64,000 nt of DNA from Streptomyces litmocidini (GCF_014649755.1 NZ_BMTQ01000007.1:1-64000); one strand, 5' to 3'; shown: positions 54,788 to 63,680, counted from the first letter of the stretch. A program made the numbers and translations. Notes: generated by a model from the letters alone, not told the origin.

Positions 54788-55903
54788 CTACGCGCGGGCG
54801 GCGACCGCCGAGGCGGAGCGGGAGTGGCCGGTGGCGAGGACCGGCTCGGCGCGGACCGGCCCTTCGAGGAGGCGGCGCAGGAGGGCGGTGCCGCGGGCGG
54901 GGTCGCCCGCGGCGGTGGTGCCTTCGGCGAGCAGCGTGGAGAGGAGGGCGATCCGCGCCTGGCCGGCCCGCAGGGTGCCGGTGAGGAGGGCGCCGGCGGC
55001 GACGAGGTCGACCGCGCCGCCGCCGGTGTATATCTCGGCCAGCGGTCCCGCGGGGACGCGGGTGGTCACGGCGACCAGGACGCCCCGGGCGACCGCCTCC
55101 GCGACGGCGGCGGCGATCTCGGGCGTGGCGTTGCCCGCGCCGGTGGCGACGAGGACGATGCCCCGGGCGCCGGCGGAGACGGCCGCGTTCAGGAGGAACG
55201 GGTCGCCGTCTGAGTGGTGCGTGATGATGTCGACGCGGGGCAGCGGGACGGCGTCGGCCGCCCCCGGCGCCGCGGTCCGCGCGGCGGCCGGCAGGGGCAG
55301 CGGGGCGGGGCGCTCCGGCTGCCGCTCGATGTCGACGCGGGAGAACCCGACGCGGCCGAGGCGCTCGGCGGAGGGGTCGGAGAAGGCGTCGGCGGCGAGG
55401 GTCTGGGTCTTCACGGTGCCGCGCGCCGCGTGGACGCGCCCGTCGAAGACGACGAGGACGCCGAGGTCGCGGACGGAGGCGGCGACCTGGAGCGCGTCGT
55501 AGAGGTTGCCGGGGCCGTCGCCGTCGCCGGTGCCGAAGGGGCGCTGGGCGCCGGTGAGGACGACCGGGCGGGAGTCGGCGTGGTGGAGGTCCAGGAGGAA
55601 GGCCGTCTCCTCCAGGGTGTCGGTGCCGTGGGTGACGACGATGCCGTCGACGCCCGGGTCGGCGAAGGTCTCGTGGACGGTGCGCAGGAGGGCGAGCTGG
55701 TGGGCCGAGGTCATGCGGGAGCTGTTCACGTTGAACAGGTCGACGACCTCGACGGTGACGCCCTCGGGGAGGGGCGCGGTGGCCAGGACGTCGTCGCCGG
55801 AGGCGTCGGCCGCGTAGCCGGTGCCCTGCCAGCGGCTGGCGATCGTGCCGCCGGTGCTGATGACGACGATCCGGCGTGCTCCTCCGTCGTTCGTCCGCTT
55901 CAT
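54788..55903 (-). CDS. L-asparaginase (type I/II fold)
   Basis: A 371-residue asparaginase. The N-terminal catalytic threonine is in VVISTGGTIAS and the second in VVTHGTDTLEET; VVLTGAQRPF follows as in the family. The internal region 210-235 has a Pro/Ala-rich insertion (ERPAPLPLPAAARTAAPGAAD). No signal peptide is apparent. ATG 55903 used; GTG 55918 possible. Divergent from the Lrp-family gene by about 120 bases, which likely regulates it. Confidence 0.92.
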   Translation of the reverse strand: MKRTNDGGARRIVVISTGGTIASRWQGTGYAADASGDDVLATAPLPEGVTVEVVDLFNVNSSRMTSAHQLALLRTVHETFADPGVDGIVVTHGTDTLEETAFLLDLHHADSRPVVLTGAQRPFGTGDGDGPGNLYDALQVAASVRDLGVLVVFDGRVHAARGTVKTQTLAADAFSDPSAERLGRVGFSRVDIERQPERPAPLPLPAAARTAAPGAADAVPLPRVDIITHHSDGDPFLLNAAVSAGARGIVLVATGAGNATPEIAAAVAEAVARGVLVAVTTRVPAGPLAEIYTGGGAVDLVAAGALLTGTLRAGQARIALLSTLLAEGTTAAGDPARGTALLRRLLEGPVRAEPVLATGHSRSASAVAARA

Positions 55904-56009
55904 GCCTGCCGTCCTCACTCCGTGCCCAGGTGTTCTACGCTCGCAACGGTAGGGCAGGGGGCGCGCAAGGCGATTGCGAAATCAGCCGCCTTTCTGTTTC
56001 TTTGTGGTG

Positions 56010-56015
56010 GATAAT
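56010..56015 (+). promoter_or_regulatory. -10 element of the Lrp-family gene (leaderless start likely)
   Basis: GATAAT lies 6 bases before ATG 56022, so transcription probably starts at or next to the A of the ATG and the mRNA has no leader. The region upstream (55960-56010) is AT-richer than its surroundings and contains two TTGCG words, possible Lrp contacts. No strong -35 is seen. Confidence 0.5.
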
Positions 56016-56021
56016 TGCGCC

Positions 56022-56486
56022 ATGGACCGAATCGATCTCCACATCTTGCGCGAGCTCCAGAACGACGGCCGACTGAGCAACCAGGAGCTGGCCCAGCGGG
56101 TCGGGCTCAGCCCCTCCCCCTGTCTGCGGCGGGTGCGCCAGCTGGAGCAGGACGGGGTGATCCAGGGGTACCGGGCGGTCATCGACCCGGAGGCGGTGGG
56201 GCGCGGCTTCGAGGTCCTCGTCTCGGTGGAGGTGAAGCGGGACCGGAAGACGGTGGAGGCCTTCGAGGAGGCGCTCCAGGAGGTGCCGGACGTGATCGAG
56301 GCGTACCGGCTGTTCGGGAGCCCCGGCTGTCTGCTGCGGATCGCGGTGGCGGACCTCGCGGCGTACGAGCGGCTGTGGATCGAGCGGCTGACGACGCTGG
56401 CCGGCGTCACCGAGGTCAACTCCCAGATCATCATGAAGCGGATCAAGGAGCCGAAGGGGATGCCGGTGGACGTGCGGGGCTCCTGA
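56022..56486 (+). CDS. Lrp/AsnC-family transcriptional regulator
   Basis: A 154-residue Lrp/AsnC protein: winged helix DRIDLHILRELQNDGRLSNQELAQRVGLSPSPCLRRVRQLE (ends DRIDLHILRELQ ... PSPCLRRVRQLE) followed by the RAM ligand domain with ARG-type effector loop. ATG 56022, likely leaderless. Divergent from asparaginase; an amino-acid (probably asparagine or aspartate) response is likely. Confidence 0.93.
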   Translation: MDRIDLHILRELQNDGRLSNQELAQRVGLSPSPCLRRVRQLEQDGVIQGYRAVIDPEAVGRGFEVLVSVEVKRDRKTVEAFEEALQEVPDVIEAYRLFGSPGCLLRIAVADLAAYERLWIERLTTLAGVTEVNSQIIMKRIKEPKGMPVDVRGS

Positions 56487-56684
56487 GGCCCCCGCGACTC
56501 CCCCGGGGGCGCGCGCGGTTGCGCCATATGCGAGAACGTCACGGAACAGCCTCCTCCCCGTTACATGACAGGTACCTGACGTGTGCCACTCTCCCGGTGA
56601 CACGAAGTCAACACGCGTAGACAACGGCGGCGTCGAGCCGCCGTCCGTCGTCCCGCGCGTGCCGTCCCCGGGAAAGGGCCCCCC

Positions 56685-57488
56685 ATGTCCGTTGTGCGGA
56701 CCGGCAGATGGAAGGTGTGGGCGACCGCCGTCGCCGCCACCCTCGTCGGCGTCACGCTCCCCGCGGTCACCGCGACTCCCGCGAGCGCCACGACCACCGC
56801 GTACGACACCACGTACTACAAGAACGCGATCGGCAAGACCGGCACGAGCCTCAAGTCCTCGCTGCACACCATCATCAGCAGCCAGAGCAAGATCTCGTAC
56901 GACGCCGTCTGGAACGCGCTGAAGACGACCGACCAGGACCCGAACAACACCGGCAACGTGATCCTGCTCTACAGCGGCGTCTCGCGCAGCAAGTCCCTCA
57001 ACGGGGGCTCCGTGGGCGACTGGAACCGCGAGCACACCTGGGCCCAGTCCCACGGGAACTTCGGCACCTCGGCCGGCCCCGGCACCGACCTGCACCACCT
57101 GCGCGCCTGCGACGTGCAGGTCAACAGCACCCGCGGCAACAAGGACTGGGACAACGGCGGCAGCGCGGTCAGCGGCGCGCCCGGCAGCTACACGGACGGC
57201 GACTCCTTCGAGCCGCGCGACGCGGACAAGGGCGACGTGGCCCGCATGATCCTCTACATGGCCGTGCGCTACGAGGGCGACGACGGCTGGCCGGACCTGG
57301 AGCCCAACGAGTCCTCCACGAACGGCAGCGTCCCCTTCCACGGTCGCCTCTCGGTCCTGAAGCAGTGGAACGAGCAGGACCCGCCGAGCGCCTTCGAGGA
57401 GCGCCGCAACGACGTCATCTACACCAGCTACCAGCACAACCGGAACCCGTTCATCGACCACCCGGAGTGGATCGAGGCGATCTGGTAG
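56685..57488 (+). CDS. Secreted endonuclease I (EndA/NucM family)
   Basis: A 267-residue secreted nuclease. The signal peptide (WKVWATAVAATLVGVTLPAV ... ASA) is followed by the endonuclease-I core, with WNREHTWAQSHG carrying the catalytic HNH-like histidine, TDLHHLRACDVQVNSTRGNKDW and RYEGDDGWPDLE. The family degrades DNA (and some RNA) outside cells for nutrition. GGAAAGGG precedes ATG 56685. A strong hairpin follows. Confidence 0.92.
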   Translation: MSVVRTGRWKVWATAVAATLVGVTLPAVTATPASATTTAYDTTYYKNAIGKTGTSLKSSLHTIISSQSKISYDAVWNALKTTDQDPNNTGNVILLYSGVSRSKSLNGGSVGDWNREHTWAQSHGNFGTSAGPGTDLHHLRACDVQVNSTRGNKDWDNGGSAVSGAPGSYTDGDSFEPRDADKGDVARMILYMAVRYEGDDGWPDLEPNESSTNGSVPFHGRLSVLKQWNEQDPPSAFEERRNDVIYTSYQHNRNPFIDHPEWIEAIW

Positions 57489-57509
57489 CCCGAGCGCCGC
57501 GGACGTGAC

Positions 57510-57546
57510 GGAGCCGGGCCGGACGCGTCGCGTCCGGCCCGGCTCC
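57510..57546 (+). terminator. Strong hairpin terminator
   Basis: Perfect inverted arms of 18 bases (GGAGCCGGGCCGGACGCG and complement) meet at a single central T, 20 bases past the endonuclease stop. Confidence 0.88.
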
Positions 57547-57818
57547 CCCATGCCGACCCCTACGCATGACCGCTTCCGTGGCCCCCAAACGCGAAATCGC
57601 GGATCGTCTCACGTTTTTGAAAGAGCGACTCCGACAACCCAAATGCGTTACCTAGCCGTTATAAACGGTCACTTTGACCACTTCTGATCGAATTTGCCAT
57701 GCGCCTGGGAGGTGATTCCCGGCACGGAGGCCGTCGGCGCACCTATCACGCCACCACCGCACCGAACAAGCCCTTCGACCCAGGAAGTTCCGCGGGCCGC
57801 TCGGTAGCTTCGGCGCCC
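57547..57818 (+). promoter_or_regulatory. Upstream regulatory region of ectABCD
   Basis: About 270 bases, AT-richer than its surroundings, with no gene. It holds CCGTTATAAACGG (57656-57668, arms CCGTT/AACGG), then TTGACC (57673-57678), 17 bases before CCATGC, and TTGAAA near 57617. The osmotic promoter and any repressor site should be here. I cannot choose the right -35/-10 pair by eye. Confidence 0.6.
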
Positions 57819-58349
57819 ATGACCACTGCCCCCCTGTCACCCCTGGTCGGCGGCCTCTCCGTCGGCCCCGCCGAGATCACGGACGGCGCCGAACTCTGGC
57901 GGATCGCCCGCGGCTCGGGAGAACTCGACCTCAACTCGCCGTACAGCTACCTGCTGTGGTGCCGCGACTTCGCCGACACGTCCGCCGTCGCCCGTGACGC
58001 CTCCGGACGACCCGTCGGCTTCGTCACCGGCTACCTGCGTCCCGAAGCGCCCGGCACGCTCTTCGTCTGGCAGGTCGCCGTGGAGGGTTCGCACCGCGGA
58101 AGCGGGGTAGCCGGGCTCCTGCTCGACGCTCTGTCCGCCCGAGTGGCGGCCGAGCACGGACTCGACCGGCTGGAGGCGACCGTCACACCGGGAAACCTGG
58201 CGTCCGACCGGCTCTTCCGGTCCTACGCCCGCAGGCACGGGGCGGACCTGACCCGCGAGGTCCTCTTCCCGTCCGCCTCCTTCCCCGTGGCGGGGCACGA
58301 GGCCGAGGTGCTCTACCGCATCGGCCCCCTCGCGCCCCCGACGTCCTGA
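57819..58349 (+). CDS. ectA: L-2,4-diaminobutyrate N-acetyltransferase
   Basis: A 176-residue GNAT enzyme. GGLSVGPAEITDGAELWRIA opening; NSPYSYLLWCRDFADTS is the EctA signature; FVWQVAVEGSHRGSGVAGLLL is the acetyl-CoA loop. Acetylates diaminobutyrate in ectoine synthesis. First gene of ectABCD; GTG/TTG alternatives not needed since ATG 57819 fits. Confidence 0.95.
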   Translation: MTTAPLSPLVGGLSVGPAEITDGAELWRIARGSGELDLNSPYSYLLWCRDFADTSAVARDASGRPVGFVTGYLRPEAPGTLFVWQVAVEGSHRGSGVAGLLLDALSARVAAEHGLDRLEATVTPGNLASDRLFRSYARRHGADLTREVLFPSASFPVAGHEAEVLYRIGPLAPPTS

Positions 58350-58452
58350 GCCGCCCCGGCGCCCCCGGCCGCCCCGGCCTCCCGGGCCGGCTCCGGCGCC
58401 CTGAGCCGGCTCCGCACCACTCCCCCGCATCACACCCTGGAGAAGAGACTCC

Positions 58453-59724
58453 GTGACCCTGACCGACATCGCCGCCCCCTCCGTCTTCGAGACCGTCGAA
58501 TCGGAGGTCCGCAGCTACTGCCGTGCCTGGCCCGTCGTCTTCGAACGCGCCAGCGGGAGCCGGCTGTACGACGAGGACGGCCGTCCGTACCTCGACTTCT
58601 TCGCCGGGGCGGGCTCGCTCAACTACGGCCACAACAACCCGGTGCTCAAGCGCGCCCTCCTCGACTACCTCGCCGACGACGGCATCACCCACGGCCTCGA
58701 CATGTCGACGACCGCCAAACGCACCTTCCTGGAGACCTTCCGCTCGACGGTCCTCGAACCCCGCGCCCTGCCCTACAAGGTGATGTTCCCCGGCCCCACC
58801 GGCACCAACGCCGTGGAGGCCGCCCTCAAACTCGCCCGCAAGGTCACGGGACGCCAGACGGTCGTCTCCTTCACCAACGCCTTCCACGGCATGTCGCTCG
58901 GCTCGCTGGCCGTCACCGGCAACGCCGCCAAGCGCGCCGGAGCGGGCGTCCCGCTGCACCACGCCGCCCGGATGCCCTTCGACGACTACCTCGACGGCCA
59001 GCTCACCGACTTCCTCTGGTTCGAGCGGCTCCTGGACGACGCCGGCTCCGGCCTCGACCACCCCGCCGCCGTGATCGTCGAGACCGTCCAGGGCGAGGGC
59101 GGCATCAACGTCGCACGGGCCGAATGGCTGCGCGCGCTGGCGGAGCTCTGCCGCCGGCACGAGATGCTCCTCATCGTCGACGACATCCAGATGGGCTGCG
59201 GACGCACCGGCGACTTCTTCTCCTTCGAGGAGGCGGGCATCACGCCCGACATCGTCACCCTGTCCAAGTCCATCAGCGGCTACGGCCTCCCCATGTCCCT
59301 CTGCCTCTTCCGGCCGGAACTCGACCTGTGGGAGCCCGGCGAGCACAACGGCACCTTCCGCGGCAACAACCCCGCCTTCGTCACCGCCACCGCCGCCCTC
59401 GACGCCTACTGGCGCGACGGCGCCCTGCGCGAGCGCACCCTGAGCCGGGCCGACCGGGTCGAACGCGCCCTGCTCGACCTGTGCGGCGACGACGGCCGCG
59501 CGGGCCTGGCCGCACGCGGGCGCGGCCTCGTGTGGGGCCTGGAGTTCGCCGACGGGGAGCGCGCCGCGGCCGTGTGCCGGCGGGCCTTCGAGATCGGCCT
59601 GCTCCTGGAGACCTCGGGGCCGCGCGGCGAGGTGGTCAAGCTGCTGCCGCCGCTGACCGCGACGGACGACGAACTCGACGAGGGCCTCGGCATGCTGGCC
59701 CGCTCCGTGCGCCACTGCGCCTGA
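58453..59724 (+). CDS. ectB: Diaminobutyrate--2-oxoglutarate transaminase
   Basis: A 423-residue class-III aminotransferase. FEAGAGSLNYGHNNP, KVMFPGPTGTNAVEAALKLAR, NAFHGMSLGSLAVTG and the PLP lysine in TLSKSISGYGLPM. It makes L-2,4-diaminobutyrate from aspartate semialdehyde. GAGAAGAG precedes GTG 58453. Confidence 0.96.
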   Translation: MTLTDIAAPSVFETVESEVRSYCRAWPVVFERASGSRLYDEDGRPYLDFFAGAGSLNYGHNNPVLKRALLDYLADDGITHGLDMSTTAKRTFLETFRSTVLEPRALPYKVMFPGPTGTNAVEAALKLARKVTGRQTVVSFTNAFHGMSLGSLAVTGNAAKRAGAGVPLHHAARMPFDDYLDGQLTDFLWFERLLDDAGSGLDHPAAVIVETVQGEGGINVARAEWLRALAELCRRHEMLLIVDDIQMGCGRTGDFFSFEEAGITPDIVTLSKSISGYGLPMSLCLFRPELDLWEPGEHNGTFRGNNPAFVTATAALDAYWRDGALRERTLSRADRVERALLDLCGDDGRAGLAARGRGLVWGLEFADGERAAAVCRRAFEIGLLLETSGPRGEVVKLLPPLTATDDELDEGLGMLARSVRHCA

Positions 59725-59761
59725 GACCGCACCCACAGATCCACCCGAAAGGCCATCGCCC

Positions 59762-60178
59762 ATGATCGTCCGTACCTTCGACGAGCTGGAGAACACCGAG
59801 CGGCACGTCCGGGCCGCGTCCGGGACCTGGGAGAGCAAGCGGATCGTGCTGGCCCGCGAGCGGGTCGGCTTCTCCCTCCACGAGACCGTGCTGTACGCGG
59901 GCACCGAGACCTCCATGTGGTACGCCCACCACGTCGAGGCCGTCGTCTGCACCGCCGGCGAGGCCGAGCTCACCGACCACGAGACCGGGCGCACGTACAC
60001 GATCCTGCCCGGAACGATGTACCTGCTCGACGGGCACGAGCGCCACACCCTCAAGGTCAAGCAGGACTTCCGCTGCCTGTGCGTCTTCAACCCGCCCGTC
60101 ACCGGGCGCGAGGACCACGACGAGAACGGCGTCTACCCGCTCCTCACCGAACCGGAACCCGACCACGGCCAGGCCTGA
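59762..60178 (+). CDS. ectC: L-ectoine synthase
   Basis: A 138-residue cupin: MIVRTFDELENTERHVRA start, MWYAHHVEAVVCTAGEAELTD, GTMYLLDGHERHTLK metal-binding histidines. It cyclises N-gamma-acetyl-diaminobutyrate to ectoine. CGAAAGG precedes ATG 59762. Confidence 0.96.
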   Translation: MIVRTFDELENTERHVRAASGTWESKRIVLARERVGFSLHETVLYAGTETSMWYAHHVEAVVCTAGEAELTDHETGRTYTILPGTMYLLDGHERHTLKVKQDFRCLCVFNPPVTGREDHDENGVYPLLTEPEPDHGQA

Positions 60179-60232
60179 GGTCCGCCCGTACCCCGCCGAC
60201 CACCCCGTACGCGAAAGGAAGCGCCCCGCCCC

Positions 60233-61129
60233 ATGACCTCCGCACCCACCCGCCCCGTCGACCTCTACCCCACCCGCGGCTCCCGGGAGGAGCTCATCGG
60301 CCGCAAGGACCCCGTCGTGTGGTCCGAGCCCGGCACGCCCGGCCCCTTCTGGGCCCGGGAGCTGGAGGAGTACGACCGCGACGGCTTCGTCACGGTGGAG
60401 GAGCTCGTCACCCCGGACGAGGTCGACGAGCTCCGCGCCGAGCTGGACCGGCTCGTCGCCGACCCCTCCGTCCGGGCCGACGAGCGGGCGATCGTCGAGC
60501 CCCGCTCCCAGGAGATCCGCTCCGTCTTCGAGGTGCACCGGATCAGCGAGGTCTTCCGCAGGCTGGCCGAGGACCCCCGGATCGTGGGGCGGGCCCGCCA
60601 GATCCTCGGCTCCGACGTGTACGTCCACCAGTCGCGGGTCAACGTCAAGCCCGGCTTCGGTGCCAGCGGCTTCTACTGGCACTCCGACTTCGAGACCTGG
60701 CACGCCGAGGACGGGCTGCCCCGGATGCGGACCGTCTCGGTCTCGATCGCGCTCACCCCGAACCACACCACCAACGGCAGCCTGATGATCATGCCGGGCT
60801 CGCACCGCACCTTCCTCGGCTGCGCCGGCGAGACGCCCAAGGACAACTACAAGCAGTCGCTGCGGATGCAGGACGCCGGGACGCCGTCCCACGAGGCGCT
60901 CACCACCTTCGCCGACGCCTGCGGCATCCGGCACTTCACGGGCCCGGCGGGATCGGCCACCTGGTTCGACTGCAACGCCCTGCACGGCTCGGGCGACAAC
61001 ATCACCCCGTACCCCCGGAGCAATGTGTTCCTCGTCTTCAACAGCGTCGAGAACATGCCCGAGATGCCCTTCGCCGCCCCGGTCCGGCGCCCCTCCTTCA
61101 TCGCCGCCCGCCCGGAAGAGCGGGCGTGA
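60233..61129 (+). CDS. ectD: Ectoine hydroxylase
   Basis: A 298-residue Fe(II)/2-oxoglutarate dioxygenase. FYWHSDFETWHAEDGLPRMR has the iron ligands H and D; LMIMPGSHRTFLGCAGETPKDNYK is the conserved EctD segment, and the third ligand histidine is in NALHGSGDN. It makes 5-hydroxyectoine. GAAAGGAAG precedes ATG 60233. Last gene of the operon; the terminator hairpin is about 190 bases downstream. Confidence 0.96.
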   Translation: MTSAPTRPVDLYPTRGSREELIGRKDPVVWSEPGTPGPFWARELEEYDRDGFVTVEELVTPDEVDELRAELDRLVADPSVRADERAIVEPRSQEIRSVFEVHRISEVFRRLAEDPRIVGRARQILGSDVYVHQSRVNVKPGFGASGFYWHSDFETWHAEDGLPRMRTVSVSIALTPNHTTNGSLMIMPGSHRTFLGCAGETPKDNYKQSLRMQDAGTPSHEALTTFADACGIRHFTGPAGSATWFDCNALHGSGDNITPYPRSNVFLVFNSVENMPEMPFAAPVRRPSFIAARPEERA

Positions 61130-61322
61130 GCGGCTCCGTGCCGCCCGGCCGCCGCCGCTTCCCCACCGGAGCGTCGCTCCTCGCGGTCTCGCCCTGACGG
61201 CCGCTCGAACCGCGACGAGGTGACGTCCGCGCTCGATCTCCGCGCTCGATCCGGAACTGGTCGCGGAGGAGCTCCTGCGGTCGCCCACGCACGCGCGTTC
61301 CCCGGTCCGGCCCGGTGAGTCC

Positions 61323-61391
61323 GACGGCCGGCGGCTGACCGGGGGCACGCTCCGGTCCACCGGGCGTGCCCCCGGTCAGCCGCCGGCCGTC
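61323..61391. terminator. Very long hairpin, 28-bp perfect stem, 13-base loop
   Basis: Arms 61323-61350 and 61364-61391 are exact complements, with a 13-base loop. It would end ectABCD. The right arm overlaps the 3' end of the sigma-factor pseudogene, including its stop codon at 61376-61378, and on the minus strand the same hairpin follows that gene. Confidence 0.85.
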
Positions 61392-62181
61392 GTCCCGGCC
61401 ATGCCCTTCCGCAGCCGCCCCGGGCTCCGGGCCAGGAGGCGCGAGACGCGCGTCCGGGACGCGCCCGGACACTCGCATGTCTGCGTCCGGGCCGGCTCCT
61501 CGACGCCCCGCGGGTGCGGCAGCAGCCGGCCGCGCTCGCCGAGGGTCTCCACCAGCGGGGCGAGGGCGTGGAAGTCCTCGACGCGGCCCTCGCCGACCTC
61601 CTCGCCGAGGAGGTCGGCGAGGGCCGCGTCGTCGTCCTCGTCGTCACCGCTGCCGACCGCCGCGTCCAGGGACGTCGACCGGTAGCCGTTCGAGGCCGGC
61701 TGGGCCTCGAATCACCTGCGTCCCGGACAGCCCCGTGACGGGCGCCGGCTCCGAGACCCGGGGCGCGCGGCCGAGCCGCGGGCTCAGCCCGTCGGTCGCC
61801 CGCGCCAGTTCCCCGCGCCTCCTGGAGCCGGCGCGGAACGTGGACCGCCCAGACGGTGTCGCGGAAGAACCGCTCGGTCTCGCCCCCGGTGCAGGGCGGG
61901 GCGAAGGTGGTGACCCCCACCTCGCGGGACAGGTCGAAGCGGTCGATCGCCTTGATCGGACCGATCAAGCCGACCTGGACGATGTCCTCCCGCTCCTCGA
62001 TCCGTGCGCGGAGGCGGCCCGCCGCGTGGCGCACGAGGGGCGTGTTCCTCTCGATCAGGGTGTTCCGGGCGTACTGGTGCCCGGCCGTTTCCTCCTCCCG
62101 TTCCGCGAGTTCGCGGAAGAACGCCCGCGACAGGGTGCGCGCGGCCCGGGGAGCCACCGCGTGGGGCACCTCCAGAACGGG
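61376..62181 (-). pseudogene. Decayed SigB/SigF-type sigma factor gene
   Basis: Minus-strand fragments in three frames line up with a sporulation/stress sigma factor. First: RNTLIERNTPLVRHAAGRLR, EDIVQVGLIGPIKAIDRFDL and FFRDTVWAVHVPRRLQEARG (sigma regions 2.1-2.4, with the 'FAVPTIVGEIKRFF' box altered to FAPPCTGGETERFF). After a shift near 61810: LARATDGLSPRLGRAPRVSE. After another near 61708: ASNGYRSTSLDAAVGSGDDEDD. The end is RVSRLLARSPGRLRKG. Region 4.2 is mostly deleted. It cannot make a working sigma factor. Confidence 0.82.
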
Positions 62182-62435
62182 AAGGCCCCCTCGCACCGCT
62201 CGTCCCGTACGTCGCACCGCTCGTCCCGTACGTCGTCGCCCCGGCCCCCTCGGCCCACACGGGGACGCTTTCTCCCGATGTGCCCGTTCGGCGGCCCGCC
62301 CGCGTACCCCCTCCGCGCGGGCCCACCCCTCAGCCGAACGAACCGCTCCGGAAACGGGCGGAAAGGTATCAGACCGACATGTCCGGGCAGGCGATCCCCA
62401 TCAGCCTTCGACACATCAGAAAGGAGGGACCCGGG

Positions 62436-62864
62436 ATGAACAGCCGGAGCGCAACCCGGTCCCGTACGACCGCCGGGGCCTCTCCGGCCTCCGCCGGGAG
62501 GGCCGGACCCTCACTGCTCCTCACCCCGGCGCAGGCCCGGCGACTGGTCAGCCGCACGCTCGCGGCCCTCGGCCCGCTGCGGCACTCCCAGGTCGACGAC
62601 CTGCTGCTCGTCACCTCGGAACTGGTCACGAACGCCCACCGCCACGCGGGCGGCCTGACCTCGTTCGGGATCGCCGTCGGTGGTGACCGGGTGACCGTCT
62701 CCGTGGCCGACGCCAGCGGGGATCCGCCGCGCCACGAGCCCCGCGGGGAGCTGCGGCCCGGTGGCTTCGGCTGGCCGATCGTGCTGCGGCTGTGCCGCGA
62801 GGTGTCGGTGGACACGCGGCCGGACGGCAAGACCGTCCACGCGGCGGTGACGGTCGACCGCTGA
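62436..62864 (+). CDS. Anti-sigma-factor-type ATPase (HATPase_c_2, RsbW-like)
   Basis: A 142-residue GHKL-type ATPase of the Streptomyces regulatory family. LLLTPAQARRLVSRTLAALG opening, LLLVTSELVTNAHRHAGGL carrying the N-box asparagine, and VADASGDPPRHE as the G1 box; GGFGWPIVLRLCREVSVD as the G2-like box. AAAGGAGGG lies 8 bases before ATG 62436. Divergent from the dead sigma factor, its probable former partner. Confidence 0.88.
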   Translation: MNSRSATRSRTTAGASPASAGRAGPSLLLTPAQARRLVSRTLAALGPLRHSQVDDLLLVTSELVTNAHRHAGGLTSFGIAVGGDRVTVSVADASGDPPRHEPRGELRPGGFGWPIVLRLCREVSVDTRPDGKTVHAAVTVDR

Positions 62865-62923
62865 GGCCGGACGCCCGGGCGGCCGCGGGGCAGGATCGAT
62901 TCGCCCGACCGCACCCCCTGGGC

Positions 62924-63490
62924 TCACCACCAGTAGGCGGGGTAGCGCGGTGCCGCGCGACGGATGCGGGAGGCGGCGAAGGCGGTCAGCACCAGCAGGA
63001 CGGTGGCGCCGAGGAGCAGGGGGACGAAGCGGCCGGGGGCGGGGGCCTGGAGCACGATGACGACGGAGGTCGCACAGGCCGGCGAGTGCGGGGTGCGGGC
63101 CAGCGTGGTCAGCGCCAGGGTGACTCCGGCGGCGAGGGCGGCGGCCCAGGCGCTGCCGTGCGCGGCGACGGCCGCCACGGCGTATCCGGCGGCGGCGCCG
63201 AGGAGGTGGCCGACGATCACGCTGCGGGGCTGGGCCAGGGGCAGCGCGGGGGCGCAGTGGACGAGCGCGGCGCTGGCGGCCAGCGGGGGTATCAGCACGG
63301 GCTCGTGGATGAGGGCGCCGATGGCGACGAGGCCGAGGAGGGCGGCGGTGGCGGCGCTGACGCTGTGGAAGGCGGCGCCGGGCGCGGGCCGGGCCGGCGC
63401 CCGGCCCGCGATCCACGGCAGGCGCGGTTCCCGGGGGGCGGCGGTCGGTTCGGGGGCGGTGTCGGGACGCGGGGCGGCGTCGGTGCTCAT
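62924..63490 (-). CDS. HPP-family integral membrane protein
   Basis: A 188-residue protein. After a Pro/Ala-rich soluble N-terminus there are about five hydrophobic segments (AATAALLGLVAIGALIHEP, LIPPLAASAALVHCAPALPL, VIVGHLLGAAAGYAVAAVAA, AAALAAGVTLALTTLARTPH, PLLLGATVLLVLTAFAASRI). The family's HPP-like patch (ARTPHSPACATSVVIV) and 'QPRSVIVGHLLGA' are present. Relatives act in nitrite transport in plants; role here is unknown. ATG 63490. Confidence 0.83.
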   Translation of the reverse strand: MSTDAAPRPDTAPEPTAAPREPRLPWIAGRAPARPAPGAAFHSVSAATAALLGLVAIGALIHEPVLIPPLAASAALVHCAPALPLAQPRSVIVGHLLGAAAGYAVAAVAAHGSAWAAALAAGVTLALTTLARTPHSPACATSVVIVLQAPAPGRFVPLLLGATVLLVLTAFAASRIRRAAPRYPAYWW

Positions 63491-63680
63491 GGGATGCGAG
63501 GTTTCCGGGACAGGCGGCCGTGGCCGGGCGGTCGGGGACGGGGTGGGGCGGTCGTTACGGGTCCCTGTGGTCGACAGTCGGCCCGGTCTCACGCCCTGCC
63601 TGGTGCGGCGGCGTGGCCTCGCACCACTCTAACCAGCGGTTTCGCCGCGGCGCGGGCGGGGTCGGAGGCAGGATCTCCTC

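Noticed and set aside
57510..57546. Possible operator for ectABCD
   Set aside because: Position 20 bases past the endonuclease stop and its stem length fit a terminator better.
59636..61360. Minus-strand open frame across ectB-ectD
   Set aside because: Val/Gly/Asp-rich shadow of the ect genes.
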